A stretch of DNA of 64,000 bases from Hyphomicrobiales bacterium (GCA_900470155.1 UBZT01000004.1:480713-544712); one strand, 5' to 3'. Positions 16,439 to 25,691 are shown, counted from the stretch's first letter. Made by a program: numbers and translations. The notes: generated by a model from the sequence alone, not told the origin.

Positions 16439-18271
16439 TCAGGCGATGCCCCTGTAGAACAGATGCCGCCCGATCTTCCGTTCCATGATGGCCTGTGGGG
16501 ATTTGCGCACCCAGCTCGGGCTGCCGATCGATGTGGAATGATAATGCAGCACCGCGTCGCTGAGGTGATCGATCTTGCCTGCCAGGGCGTCGCCGGCGAC
16601 GATGAGGCATTGATCGAAGTTGCGGTCCGCGCCCGGTTGAAGATGGATGATCTTTGCCCGGTTCGGATCGCTGGCGTTCCAGCAGGAAAATTGAAAGGGC
16701 TGCAGGCAGACCTCGATGATGCTGTCCGGATAGCGCGGCGATGCTCGGCGGTTCAGGACAACCTCCGCCACGGCCTGGCGCCCCATCTCGCTTTCGCTGC
16801 GTGCCTCGCCATAGATCGTCCGCGCCAGGATCAATTGCTCGTCGCCGGTGGGCATGTCCACCGGCGTCAGGGCGCGGATCGATGCCACCCGACTGAGGTC
16901 GAAGGGCTCTGTGCGCACCGTGTCGCCCTGGTTGCCGCCGATACAGGTCAGCTTGCGCGAATTTTCCATGCGCCTGAGGGCGAAGCACGCATGGCCCGTG
17001 GTCCCCGTTCCCTTGCCGGGGTGTAGCACAACCACGGCGCCTTCCAGTGCCGCCTGTACCTTGGGGTCGGTCAGTCCGCCCTTGCGCAACTCGACGGTGC
17101 CCCAGGTTTTCCAGCTTTTTGCCGTGGCGGCCTGTTCGACGACTGGTGCGCCCGCCTGTGTCAGGCACCAGGCGACGAACGCACCACACCACGGCTCCAC
17201 GGTAGGAGGACGATAGGACGTCGCGCTGAAATAGTCCTTCACCCGGGCCTTGCCGGCCGGCGTGGTTTCGCTGACCGATGCCTGCTTCCAGAAGGCTTCC
17301 TCCGCCTTGGCAATGTCCATCCAAGGCGCGCCGACCGGTGCCGGTGGAATGGCGAATTCCGGATAGTGTTGTTTCAGCTTGGAAAACGCGATCTTGAAGG
17401 ATTCCGCCAGCACATCGGAGGTCTTTTCGACAAACTCGTCCACCGTCGTCGCATCGCCGGCCGGTCCCTGCTTGAGGAAACGCCGCCGCCGGCTGATCAG
17501 CGCCTCAAGCTCCGTGGCCTGCGGATAGAAAGGTTTGAGCGCCTCGGCGACCGGTGTCTGCGCCTCGCCGGTCGCATGGATCCTGTCGATGGCGAATGCC
17601 GCCTTAACCCCGACAATCCGTGCCTGGAACAGCAGCAGGAAACTCGGCACATAGCTCTGCTCGGGCTCCGCTATGCCGGCCGTCTTCGCCTCGACCTCAA
17701 GCGCCTCCCAGTCCCGCTGGGTGAGGAACTGCGCGCCGGTCACCTGGGCCAACGCCTGGAAGCGCTGGAACGCGCCATAGTCGGCATCCGGATTGGCGGT
17801 GAGGAATTCCGCCCATTCCTCCTCGGTAACCTGGAAAGGTCCCACGGCCGAGGTGCCGGACAGGCGGTTGCCGAACTTGCTGAGTTCACTTTCGATCCAG
17901 GCCAGCGCGATCAGATAATCTGCGAGGATCGCGGGCGCACCATCGCTGGCGCTGCCACTCGCCTTCAGTTCCGCGCGACCGCAAGCCTGCACGAACTCCT
18001 CTTCCGATATCGGGGGCACCTGGAACTGGTGCGCCGGGCCGATATATTTCACCTCAAGCCAGCCGGGGTCGCCCTTGGCCGTTGGCGTGGGCCGGAACTC
18101 CACATGTTTCCACCCCTTCGGCGCGTCGCGGTTTTCGTCCGAACCATCAACGATATAGACGAGATTTCCCTTGACGAGCCCGACCACGAAGTCGGCACCA
18201 TCGCGCGGCTCCGCAAGAATGACGGGGATGGCAGCACTATCGGGCTGTATGACGACGAAGGCTTGTTCCAC
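16439..18271 (-). CDS. Multidomain cell-wall hydrolase (transglycosylase-like, TIGR02594-like, SleB)
   Basis: The 610-residue product has four parts: an SH3-like N-terminus (1-75); a lysozyme/transglycosylase-like part (about 95-230) with WIESELS and GTSAVGPFQVT; a TIGR02594/CHAP-like peptidase part (about 316-470) with PWCGAF and TGHACF giving a Cys-His pair; and a C-terminal SleB-type hydrolase (about 475-610) with ARTIYGEARSES and the VVLNR and FSCWN motifs. All act on peptidoglycan. There is no signal peptide or membrane segment, which is odd for an enzyme of the wall. The GTG at 18271 is preferred because AGGAGA precedes it; another GTG overlaps the upstream stop codon. It forms an operon with the lipoprotein gene upstream. 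Confidence 0.82.
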   Translation of the reverse strand: MEQAFVVIQPDSAAIPVILAEPRDGADFVVGLVKGNLVYIVDGSDENRDAPKGWKHVEFRPTPTAKGDPGWLEVKYIGPAHQFQVPPISEEEFVQACGRAELKASGSASDGAPAILADYLIALAWIESELSKFGNRLSGTSAVGPFQVTEEEWAEFLTANPDADYGAFQRFQALAQVTGAQFLTQRDWEALEVEAKTAGIAEPEQSYVPSFLLLFQARIVGVKAAFAIDRIHATGEAQTPVAEALKPFYPQATELEALISRRRRFLKQGPAGDATTVDEFVEKTSDVLAESFKIAFSKLKQHYPEFAIPPAPVGAPWMDIAKAEEAFWKQASVSETTPAGKARVKDYFSATSYRPPTVEPWCGAFVAWCLTQAGAPVVEQAATAKSWKTWGTVELRKGGLTDPKVQAALEGAVVVLHPGKGTGTTGHACFALRRMENSRKLTCIGGNQGDTVRTEPFDLSRVASIRALTPVDMPTGDEQLILARTIYGEARSESEMGRQAVAEVVLNRRASPRYPDSIIEVCLQPFQFSCWNASDPNRAKIIHLQPGADRNFDQCLIVAGDALAGKIDHLSDAVLHYHSTSIGSPSWVRKSPQAIMERKIGRHLFYRGIA

Positions 18272-18282
18272 CGGTTTTCTCC

Positions 18283-19527
18283 TCACCGTAGTTTGTGGGC
18301 CTCTGCTGCGATCTTGTCCTTGAGTTTGCGCGACATGCGGGTGTCGTTGACAGGGTCGCCGGTCCCCAACTGGTATAGCGCCCGGGCCTCGGCAATTTTC
18401 GCGCGTAGCGCATCCGATTTCAGCGTACTGTCGACGGGGAGAGGCGTGGGCTGCAGGATAAGGTTGAGGTTTGCGATCAGCTGTTTCAACTCTTCGCCAT
18501 TTTCCCGATAGGTGACGGCCTCGAAGAAGTTCTGCAGCCCCTTATCGAGGTCGCCCTCCTTGCAGCCCAACGATAGGAGATCAGAATATTCCGGCTCCGT
18601 AATCAGGCCCGTTCGTTCCCAGCCCTGGGTATCGCGAAAATTTGCGACGGCCGAAAGGGTGGATCTCCCTGGATTCCCGTCGCTTTTCACGCAGAGCGCC
18701 GTCTGCGCCGCCTTGATCCGTGCCAGCGTATAGCCCTTGTCGGCAAACAGCTTGTCGCAGGCGTCGCACACTACCGTGCCCCGTTTGATGCCAGTTCCGG
18801 CCGATGTCCCCGGCGTTACAGGCGCCTGGCCTGCGCTGATCGCATCCACTTCCTGCTGCACGCTCTTCGCCAGCGATTGCGGCGCGATCCCGGAGGCGGC
18901 GGCGAGTGCATAGGTATTGGCGTCGAGCACGATCGTCTGAGGCGTGCAGATCCGCAGATAGCCGCGCAGCGCAAAGACCATTTCCGGACTTTTCGAAAAT
19001 TTCACCTGCATGAACTGGCGGCGGAACTCCAGCCGCCGCTCATAGACGATCCGCTTGATCGTGCTGCTTTCCAGCCCCATCAGCATGGAATTGTTGAAAG
19101 CGTCATAGAGCGAGCCGGTCAGCCCCAGTGCCTGGGCGACATAGGCAATCGTGTCGGTGCTGGCGCTGGCGATCGTCAGCACGCTGGTTGCCGCGCTGCC
19201 GATCGCCACCAGCGAGGACTGCACGCGACCGGCCTCGATCCGCTTGGCGTCGATCCACGCCAGATAGTGGTCGCATCGCGCGTCGATATCGTTGAAACCG
19301 GCCTGCACCAGCATCGAATAGTCGCTGCAATGGGCCGAGGTGCCGCTGCGCTGCAGATTGGCCTGGTTGCAGAGTTCGCCGATGTAAGCGGCAATATTGT
19401 TGGTCGTCTGCGATGTCTGGCTGGAATAAAGATCCTGCCCGACGCCTCTGTCGCCAAGCGCCGGAGTGCAGCCGGCGAGCAGGCCCAGCGCGATGAGAAA
19501 GAGTATGTGCCGCAGTATCACGATCAT
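18283..19527 (-). CDS. Lipoprotein of unknown function, first gene of hydrolase operon
   Basis: The 414-residue product has a lipoprotein signal ending LLAGC (lipidated Cys20). No aspartate follows the cysteine, so outer-membrane sorting is possible. The mature part is helical with several cysteines, including a CDAC motif near residue 256. A segment around 258-325 (LARIKAAQTALCVKSDG...STLSAVANFRDTQGW) resembles the peptidoglycan-binding PG_binding_1 fold. The stop codon is within 12 bases of the hydrolase start, so the two are co-translated. I do not recognise the family. Possible roles are a wall-anchoring partner or an inhibitor of the hydrolase. The upstream 263 bases (19528-19790) are unusually AT-rich between 19560 and 19700 and probably hold the promoter. 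Confidence 0.75.
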   Translation of the reverse strand: MIVILRHILFLIALGLLAGCTPALGDRGVGQDLYSSQTSQTTNNIAAYIGELCNQANLQRSGTSAHCSDYSMLVQAGFNDIDARCDHYLAWIDAKRIEAGRVQSSLVAIGSAATSVLTIASASTDTIAYVAQALGLTGSLYDAFNNSMLMGLESSTIKRIVYERRLEFRRQFMQVKFSKSPEMVFALRGYLRICTPQTIVLDANTYALAAASGIAPQSLAKSVQQEVDAISAGQAPVTPGTSAGTGIKRGTVVCDACDKLFADKGYTLARIKAAQTALCVKSDGNPGRSTLSAVANFRDTQGWERTGLITEPEYSDLLSLGCKEGDLDKGLQNFFEAVTYRENGEELKQLIANLNLILQPTPLPVDSTLKSDALRAKIAEARALYQLGTGDPVNDTRMSRKLKDKIAAEAHKLR

Positions 19528-19790
19528 GCCCCTTCAATTAAGACATGTCGGAAAATCTGCGCTCGCGTTTAACGAGCGTCAAATAATTTTTATTATAAGT
19601 TGATCTACTTTATTAACTTGTCCACAAGTTGAGTAAATTCTGTTGTAGTATGTCGCAGTAGACACAAATGAAATCATAGTACTTCATAATTTATTACCGG
19701 AAATCGGTTCGGTGCGGTCCGTCTGTAGTTCGCGAAACAGGTGCAGTAGGTTGCACCGGAGCCGCGATTTCAGGCGCGGGCCGTTCGGCT

Positions 19791-20036
19791 TCACCCCTTG
19801 ATCGCAATCCCGGCTTCGATCGCCGCTGCGATGAAGGCCTTGCGGGCATCCTCGTCGGTCTTCTTGCCGGCATCGACGGCCGCGCAGACCAGCAGGGCCG
19901 TGTCGAGCGCTTTGCCGTCTTCCGCCGGCCAGTCCTCGATCAGCGCCCAGCAGGCGGCCATGGTGCTGTCGATGGTGACGTCTGCGCCCTCTTCTCCGAT
20001 GGCGAGGATCACGGGCTGGGTCCAGGTCTTGTGCAT
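19791..20036 (-). CDS. DUF982-family protein
   Basis: The 81-residue product (start VTIDSTMAACWALIEDWPAEDG region; end KAFIAAAIEAGIAIKG) matches DUF982, a small family abundant in rhizobia. It has no catalytic motif and no membrane segment; the fold is a short alpha/beta domain. The ATG at 20036 has only a weak ribosome site. It lies between the lipoprotein operon and a divergent HxlR gene. Function unknown. Confidence 0.85.
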   Translation of the reverse strand: MHKTWTQPVILAIGEEGADVTIDSTMAACWALIEDWPAEDGKALDTALLVCAAVDAGKKTDEDARKAFIAAAIEAGIAIKG

Positions 20037-20127
20037 GGTTTCGGGCTTTCGAACAGGCGCTTGGCAGCAGGGAGGGCCGCCAGGCAGCCCCGTTTCGTTC
20101 TCTATAGAGCCACGCGCGCCATCCCGT

Positions 20128-20147
20128 CACTACACTATCTGTACTGG
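20128..20147. promoter_or_regulatory. HxlR operator-like site 1
   Basis: The site contains TACA-N5-TGTA within CTACACTATCTGTACTGG. The same sequence, with few changes, occurs twice upstream of the methyltransferase gene (21148-21188). It lies 60 bases before the HxlR start and likely mediates autoregulation. Confidence 0.5.
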
Positions 20148-20207
20148 ACGGCCGGGTGTCACAGGCTCATAGTTTCCTCTGACAGGGATCTGCGCGGAGG
20201 ATCGGCA

Positions 20208-20918
20208 ATGTCGAATGACGGCTATCACCAGTTTTGCCCCGTGGCCAAGGCCTGCGAATTGCTGGAACCGCGCTGGACCATGCTGCTGCTGTGCGAAATG
20301 TGGTCCGGCTCGACCCGCTTCAACGAGATTCAGCGCGGCGTGCCCGGCATCTCGCCGACGCTGCTCTCCAAGCGCCTGCGCGAGATGGAGGAGCGGGGCC
20401 TCGTCGAGCGCCGGGAAAGCCTGAACGGCAGCGAGATCCACTACCGCACGACGACCATGGCCAACGAACTGGAGCCGATCGTGCATGCGCTCGGCGAATG
20501 GGCCCATCGCAATGTTGATTCCGAAGTGTCGCTGGAGCATCTCGATGCCCGGCTTTTGATGTGGAACATCCGTCGCAAGGTCGATGCCGCTTTCCTGCCG
20601 CCGGACAGGCGGTCGGTGATCCAGTTCACCTTTCCCGACCTGCCACGCGACGAACAGAGTTATTGGCTGGTCGCCAAGCCCGGCGAAATCGTCGATCTCT
20701 GCTCGATCGATCCGCGCTACAATGTCGATCTCTTCATCCGCGCCGATCTCTACGCCATGACCGCCGCCTGGATGGGCCATTCGACATACCACGCCGAGAT
20801 CGCCCGCGAACGCATCGCCCTGATCGGCGACCGCACGCTGGCCGCCACCATCGACCGCTGGCTGGTCCGCAGTTCCTATGCCGCGGTCTGTCCCAGCAAT
20901 TCGAGGAAAAGTGCATAA
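20208..20918 (+). CDS. HxlR-family transcriptional regulator with SCP2-like C-terminal domain
   Basis: The 236-residue product starts with an HxlR winged helix (about residues 8-105; CPVAKACELLEPRWTMLLL, then GISPTLLSKRLREMEERGLV). The remaining 120 residues resemble a sterol-carrier-protein-2-like domain, a fusion known in this family, which may bind a hydrophobic ligand. The ATG at 20208 follows GGAGG by seven bases. Cys10 is in the position of the redox cysteine of some HxlR regulators. Three operator-like sites lie near this gene and the next, so it probably controls both. Confidence 0.87.
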   Translation: MSNDGYHQFCPVAKACELLEPRWTMLLLCEMWSGSTRFNEIQRGVPGISPTLLSKRLREMEERGLVERRESLNGSEIHYRTTTMANELEPIVHALGEWAHRNVDSEVSLEHLDARLLMWNIRRKVDAAFLPPDRRSVIQFTFPDLPRDEQSYWLVAKPGEIVDLCSIDPRYNVDLFIRADLYAMTAAWMGHSTYHAEIARERIALIGDRTLAATIDRWLVRSSYAAVCPSNSRKSA

Positions 20919-21147
20919 GCGCTTTTCTGTCGGCAATTGCAGCGCCATTTTCCAGCAAATCCGACAAAATGAGACGATCGTCATGCTCGGCCTTGTGCCG
21001 AGCATCTGCCAAGGCCGGCCCAAGCCCGTAGTCAGCAGATAATACAATGCCAACAGCAAGACACAGCAGACCCTCGGGACGAGCCCGAGGGTGACGTTCG
21101 CGAGCGCTGACGCAACGTCGGAAACGAGGCCCCCCGCCCATCCCCTT

Positions 21148-21188
21148 CACTACAGTTTCTGTATCGCCCGCTACACTTCCTGCACTGG
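21148..21188. promoter_or_regulatory. HxlR operator-like sites 2 and 3
   Basis: Site 2 (21148-21167) has the inverted repeat TACAG-N3-CTGTA. Site 3 (21171-21188), CTACACTTCCTGCACTGG, differs from site 1 at three of 18 positions. They lie about 95-135 bases upstream of the methyltransferase start. The rest of 20919-21282 shows no gene. Confidence 0.5.
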
Positions 21189-21282
21189 CCGCAACCACGG
21201 TCCGGGGCGCATCCTTGGCATCAACAGGCAAGCGTTCTGAAACCTGCCTGTGACCCGATCCATCCATCCAGGGAGAAATGCC

Positions 21283-22158
21283 ATGCCATCCCCCCAATCC
21301 TCAGTCCACCTGTCGCCATCTTCAGCCCCCATGCCGCCCGGATCTGCCGCTCCGATGGCCGATCTTGCCGCCGTCAAGGCGCGCCAGCAGGGCGCCTGGT
21401 CGTCCGGCGATTATGCCGTGATCGGCACGACACTGCAGATCGTCGGCGAAAACCTGTGCGAGGCGCTCGATCTGCATGCCGGCAGCCGCGTGCTCGATGT
21501 CGCCGCCGGCAATGGCAATGCGACGCTCGCCGCCGCCCGCCGCTGGTGCGACGTCACCTCGACGGATTATGTGCCGGCACTCCTGGAAAAGGCCAGGGCA
21601 CGGGCGAAAACCGAAGGTCTCGACGTGACCTTCCAGACGGCCGATGCCGAGGCGCTGCCCTTTGCCGACAAGAGCTTCGATGCGGTTCTGTCGACCTTCG
21701 GGGTGATGTTCACGCCGGATCAGGGCAAGGCGGCGGCCGAGATGCTGCGCGTGCTCAAGCCCGGTGGCCGCATCGGCCTTGCCAACTGGACACCGGAAAG
21801 TGTCATCGGCCAGCTGTTTGCCACCCTCGGCCGGCATCTGCCGCCACCGGCCGGCGTCAAGTCACCGGCGCTCTGGGGCACGCGGGCAAGGCTGTCGGAA
21901 CTGTTCGAGGATGCGGCCGCGATCGAAACCACAAAGCGCAGCTACACCTTCCGCTATCGCTCGCCGGCCCATTGGCTGGATATCTTCCGCACCTGGTACG
22001 GCCCGGTGCACAAGGCCTTTGCCAGCCTGCCGGATGACGCAGCCCGGGCCGCCCTCGAGCGTGACATCCTCGCCGTGATTAACCGCTCCAACCGCGCCGA
22101 AGACGGCACCCTGGTCATGCCGAGCGATTATCTCGAGGTCATCGTCACCGCCCGCTGA
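21283..22158 (+). CDS. Class I SAM-dependent methyltransferase
   Basis: The 291-residue product has the Rossmann methyltransferase motifs: motif I VLDVAAGNGNATLAA (about residues 69-83), an acidic residue after the second strand (TSTDYV), and motif IV/post-motif FDAVLSTFGVMF followed by LKPGGRIGLANW. The N-terminus is proline/serine-rich and probably disordered. AGGGAGAA precedes the ATG at 21283. The substrate is unknown. Shared operators suggest control by the adjacent HxlR regulator. Confidence 0.85.
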   Translation: MPSPQSSVHLSPSSAPMPPGSAAPMADLAAVKARQQGAWSSGDYAVIGTTLQIVGENLCEALDLHAGSRVLDVAAGNGNATLAAARRWCDVTSTDYVPALLEKARARAKTEGLDVTFQTADAEALPFADKSFDAVLSTFGVMFTPDQGKAAAEMLRVLKPGGRIGLANWTPESVIGQLFATLGRHLPPPAGVKSPALWGTRARLSELFEDAAAIETTKRSYTFRYRSPAHWLDIFRTWYGPVHKAFASLPDDAARAALERDILAVINRSNRAEDGTLVMPSDYLEVIVTAR

Positions 22159-22197
22159 GGCGACCGGCTCGCCCACATCGATCTGAACAGGATAAAA

Positions 22198-22224
22198 GCC
22201 GTCGGAGCCTTCCGGCGGCTTCTT
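22198..22224 (+). terminator. Terminator of the methyltransferase gene
   Basis: A 9-bp stem with one G-U pair (22198-22206 with 22211-22219) is followed by TTCTT. It lies 40 bases after the stop codon. The U-run is weak, so termination may be partial. Confidence 0.6.
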
Positions 22225-22346
22225 GCGTCGCGCCCATCCGTTGCCGCGAGCTGATGCGATATCCATCTTGACTTGACGTCCATCAAGGTCCATTTGCCCC
22301 TGATGGGTGCGCCGCAATAAATGCCACCCGAACCGAGGACAGGAAG

Positions 22347-22403
22347 ATGAACCCCGACAGTCGAAGTTCGACGTCTGATAGCCCGCGAACAACGGTCATC
22401 TAG
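22347..22403 (+). CDS. Possible 18-residue leader peptide upstream of the CorA-type gene
   Basis: An ATG at 22347 preceded by AGGACAGGAAG opens a short frame, MNPDSRSSTSDSPRTTVI, that ends at TAG 22401-22403, 47 bases before the transporter start. Its strong ribosome site and position suggest a translated leader. Enterobacterial mgtA is controlled by a comparable proline-containing leader (MgtL, which begins MEPD), but no terminator/antiterminator pair is evident here, so an attenuation role is speculative. Confidence 0.35.
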   Translation: MNPDSRSSTSDSPRTTVI

Positions 22404-22450
22404 CCCTCGTCGAGGCGCCCGGTGACCGCAAGGTCGCCAAGGAGTGCCCC

Positions 22451-23431
22451 ATGCTGCGCAATTTTTCGCGTCAAGCCGATCACATCGTGTCTGCAGATCC
22501 CGCGGCTCTCGAGCCGACCCCCGTCATCTGGTTCGACCTGCTCAACCCGTCGATGGCCGAAAGCCGCTCGGTCGAGGCCGCTCTCGATATCGCCATCCCG
22601 ACCCGTGACGAGATGGAAGAGATCGAGCTGTCCGCCCGTCTCTACCAAGAGGACGGCGCCGAGTTCATGACGATGACGGCACTTGCCGGCCTTGATGGCG
22701 ACGATCCGGTCAAGACGCCGGTCACCTTCATCCTCAAGGGCGAAAGCCTGGTCACCGTGCGTTATGCCGATCCCAGGCCCTTCGAGACCTTCATCATCCG
22801 TGCCAAGCGATCCAATGGTCTGGTCTGCACCAATGGCGAAACGGTCATGCTCGGCCTGCTCGAATCGGTCATCGACCGTCTTGCCGACGTGCTCGAGCGC
22901 GTCGGCAACGAGATCGACGGCGTCTCGCGCGAGGTGTTCCGCTCCAAGGCCGCCAAGGTCAACAAGAAGACGCGTGATTTGCAGTCGCTGATCGAGCAGA
23001 TCGGTCGCAAGGGCGACCTCTTGACCGGCGCCCGCGAAAGCCTGGTGTCGATCTCGCGTCTCGTCGCCTATCATGCAGCGCTGGAAACGCCCGCCCGCAA
23101 GGTGGCCAAGGAAACCCGCCAGCGCATCAAGCTGCTGCAGCGCGATGCCGTCTCGCTCGGCGATCACGCCCAGTTCCTCCAGGGCAAGATCAATTTCCTG
23201 CTCGATGCGACACTCGGCCTGATCAATCTCGAGCAGAACCAGATCATCAAGATCTTCTCGGTCGCCTCCGTCGCCTTCCTGCCGCCGACGCTGGTCGCGT
23301 CGATCTACGGCATGAATTTCGAGACCATGCCGGAACTGCAATGGCAGATCGGCTACCCGATGGCGATCGGCTTGATGGTTCTCTCGGCAGCACTGCCCTA
23401 TCTCTATTTCCGCCGTCGCGGCTGGCTTTAG
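22451..23431 (+). CDS. corA: CorA-family divalent cation transporter
   Basis: The 326-residue product ends with two membrane helices around the signature YGMNFETMPEL (GMN at 287-289), the selectivity loop of CorA pentameric magnesium channels. The N-terminal 230 residues are the cytoplasmic alpha/beta funnel with a long helix (KVNKKTRDLQSLIEQI region). It imports Mg2+ and possibly Co2+ or Ni2+ across the inner membrane. The ATG at 22451 has AAGGAG 7 bases upstream. Rhizobia have several CorA paralogues, so the exact ion is uncertain. Confidence 0.92.
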   Translation: MLRNFSRQADHIVSADPAALEPTPVIWFDLLNPSMAESRSVEAALDIAIPTRDEMEEIELSARLYQEDGAEFMTMTALAGLDGDDPVKTPVTFILKGESLVTVRYADPRPFETFIIRAKRSNGLVCTNGETVMLGLLESVIDRLADVLERVGNEIDGVSREVFRSKAAKVNKKTRDLQSLIEQIGRKGDLLTGARESLVSISRLVAYHAALETPARKVAKETRQRIKLLQRDAVSLGDHAQFLQGKINFLLDATLGLINLEQNQIIKIFSVASVAFLPPTLVASIYGMNFETMPELQWQIGYPMAIGLMVLSAALPYLYFRRRGWL

Positions 23432-23449
23432 CATAGGAAAAAGACCAGG

Positions 23450-23482
23450 GGACCGTTGCGCGTCAGCGACGGTCCTCTTCTT
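23450..23482 (+). terminator. Terminator of the CorA-type gene
   Basis: GGACCGT (23450-23456) pairs with ACGGTCC (23469-23475), and the loop can extend the stem through CGC/GCG. TCTTCTT follows. It ends at the convergent tam gene. Confidence 0.65.
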
Positions 23483-23486
23483 CACA

Positions 23487-24257
23487 CTAGGCCCTGACCG
23501 CGACCACGAACAGCCGCGGAAAACGCAACAGCCGCCGCCCGTCGGCAAGCGGTGCATAGGCGCTGTCGATCCGCGCCGTATAGTCGGCCAGGAACGCCGC
23601 TTCGTGCGCCGCGCCGGCCGCTGCCAGATACGGCCGAAGGCCGGTGCCGCGAACCCATTCGACGATCGCCTGCGCATCGGCCATCGGGTGATTGTAGATC
23701 GTGTGCCAGACATCGACGCGGCTGCAGAGCGGCGACAGCGCATCGAGATAGCGTGACGGCTGCGGCAACGCCGTCCGGCGCAGGCGCGAGCCTTCAAAAC
23801 GTGCGGCCCACGGCCCGGCAGCGCCGCTCTCCTCCATCAGCAGATGTGTCGGCTCGCCGAGATTGTCGGGCATCTGCACGGCGAGAACCGCGCCGGGGCG
23901 AAGCGCCGCCAGCCATTGCTGCATCCGCGCCAGATGATCCGGGATCCATTGCAGCACCGCATTGGCATAGAGCAGGTCGGCGTTGGCAGGCGGTTGCCAT
24001 TGGCTGAGATCGGCCGCGTCAAAGCGGGTGTCCGGCAGTCGTGCCCGCGCCTTGTCCAGCATGTCGCCGTCGCTGTCGAGGCCGCTCACCGCATCCACAC
24101 CGAAGCGTTCGACCAGCAATTCGGTCGAATTGCCCGGCCCGCAGCCGAGGTCGATCACGCTTGCGGCCGAGGCCAGCGGCACCTGCGCCAGCAGGTCACG
24201 CGCCGGGCGGGTGCGCTCATTCTCGAATTTCAGATATTGTTCAGCCGACCAGGCCAT
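23487..24257 (-). CDS. tam: Trans-aconitate 2-methyltransferase
   Basis: The 256-residue product matches Tam across its length: start [26 protein letters not shown] motif [16 protein letters not shown] (about residues 34-48), and [15 protein letters not shown]. Tam methylates trans-aconitate, an inhibitor of the citric acid cycle formed from cis-aconitate. GGGAGTATCGCC precedes the ATG. It is convergent with the CorA gene and 85 bases downstream of the ROK regulator gene. Confidence 0.92.
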   Translation of the reverse strand: MAWSAEQYLKFENERTRPARDLLAQVPLASAASVIDLGCGPGNSTELLVERFGVDAVSGLDSDGDMLDKARARLPDTRFDAADLSQWQPPANADLLYANAVLQWIPDHLARMQQWLAALRPGAVLAVQMPDNLGEPTHLLMEESGAAGPWAARFEGSRLRRTALPQPSRYLDALSPLCSRVDVWHTIYNHPMADAQAIVEWVRGTGLRPYLAAAGAAHEAAFLADYTARIDSAYAPLADGRRLLRFPRLFVVAVRA

Positions 24258-24342
24258 GGCGATACTCCCTTTGCCGACACTATAGCGTGGTGATTGCGTC
24301 GTGACATGACAGGCGCGAGATCCGTTGCCGTGAGCCGTCCTG

Positions 24343-25605
24343 TTATCCCCCGAGATCCTGGTCGATCTCCGTCAGCGCCCGGTCGACATGGCCCTCGAAG
24401 ACCAGCGTTTCTTCCTCGGTGATGATCAGGATTTCCGGTGCGCCATGCACCCTTACATGCTGCGATTGGCCAAGCCCCTCGGTCAGCCCGCGCATCAGGA
24501 GGTCCATGAACCGCGTGCCCGGCCCGGTAATCGCGATCGGCATGGTTTCCTCGGCAAGGCTGAGCATGCGCGACAGGCTCTGGCCGAGTGCCAGCCCCGC
24601 CTGGCGGAAGGCATATTCCGAAACCCGGTGGCCCTGGCGGGCGCGGCTGGCGATCTTTTCCATTTCGCCAAGCGGCACGAATTTCGCCGGGATCGTATCC
24701 GGCGGCACTTCGAAGGCGGCACGCAGGATGCCGTAGAAGCCGGCAGAGGCCTCGACGCAGCCATAGGCGCCGCAGCGGCAGAGCTTGCCGTCGGCTGCAT
24801 GCAGCATATGGCCGAAATTCGGCGCCACCACGCGCACCAGTCCGCTGCGGTCGCGCAGCGCCACGCCGAGCCCGATCGAATGGCCAAGCGACAGCGTCGC
24901 CAGCGCGGGCAGGGGTGTTTGCCGGCTCTTCTCCAGCCTGAGCAGCAGCGCATGCGTGACCAGCAGGCTCTCGTTGAACAGCCGGATGTTGCCTCTGTCC
25001 GATACACCAGGGTGCGAAAGCCCGGACAATGCACTTTCGAAATCGAGCGATTCGTAGCCGAAGATCGGCGACCACAGCAGTTTGGCCCCATCGCGGTCGG
25101 CAATGCCCTTGCTGCTGATCGAAATCGTCATCACCGCGTCGTCTGGCAGTCGCGAGCGCCGGATCAGCCTTTCGATCGCGTCGCGAAAGCCGGCGAGAAA
25201 GGCTGAGGCCGTTGTCGCGCCATGGTCGCGTGGCTCTTCGATCCGGTCGATCAGTGTGCCGCGGTAGTCGGCCAGCGAATACTGTACGGCATGCGAGGAG
25301 ATGCGCACGGCAATCACATGGGCGGCGTCACGCCGCCGGTTGAACAGCACGCGTGGCCGGCCGCGATGGCCGACATTGGCGACTTCCCGCCGCTCGATCA
25401 GGCCGAGTTTCTCCAGCTCTGCAGTAATTGCCGACACGGTTGCCGACGACAGCCCGGTCGATGCCGAAAGGTCGGTATGGGCCAGCGCGCCGTCGCGGCG
25501 AAGCGCCTCGAGCACCAGCCCGCTGTTTTGCTGGCGCACGTTCTCGTTGCTGGTCTTCTGGCTGGACTTCAGCATGGGCCGTGTGGCCGGTTTTTGTGTA
25601 TCCAC
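24343..25605 (-). CDS. xylR: ROK-family xylose operon repressor
   Basis: The 420-residue product has an N-terminal winged helix (about 20-80; [22 protein letters not shown]) and a C-terminal ROK domain with the zinc motif [11 protein letters not shown]. This is the layout of NagC/Mlc/XylR-type repressors that release DNA on binding sugar. The GTG at 25605 is preferred: GGGAGGAG lies directly upstream, whereas the ATG 21 bases earlier precedes that site. Divergent from xylF across a perfect palindrome (25692-25712), it most likely represses xylFHG and itself. Confidence 0.88.
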   Translation of the reverse strand: MDTQKPATRPMLKSSQKTSNENVRQQNSGLVLEALRRDGALAHTDLSASTGLSSATVSAITAELEKLGLIERREVANVGHRGRPRVLFNRRRDAAHVIAVRISSHAVQYSLADYRGTLIDRIEEPRDHGATTASAFLAGFRDAIERLIRRSRLPDDAVMTISISSKGIADRDGAKLLWSPIFGYESLDFESALSGLSHPGVSDRGNIRLFNESLLVTHALLLRLEKSRQTPLPALATLSLGHSIGLGVALRDRSGLVRVVAPNFGHMLHAADGKLCRCGAYGCVEASAGFYGILRAAFEVPPDTIPAKFVPLGEMEKIASRARQGHRVSEYAFRQAGLALGQSLSRMLSLAEETMPIAITGPGTRFMDLLMRGLTEGLGQSQHVRVHGAPEILIITEEETLVFEGHVDRALTEIDQDLGG

Positions 25606-25691
25606 CGCATGCTCCTCCCAAAGCATTTGGTCGGCTGCATTGCAAGCCGTGGCGGGCCTGAGTTGACAGCACGGGAATCTTCTGCCAGTTA

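Noticed and set aside
22400..23797. A 465-codon minus-strand frame spanning the CorA gene
   Set aside because: The plus-strand product has the GMN signature and correct length; the reverse frame is an artefact of composition.
23487..24257. tam considered part of the xylose locus
   Set aside because: It is downstream of the regulator on the same strand, but its function is unrelated and it has its own ribosome site; a shared transcript is possible but gives no functional link.
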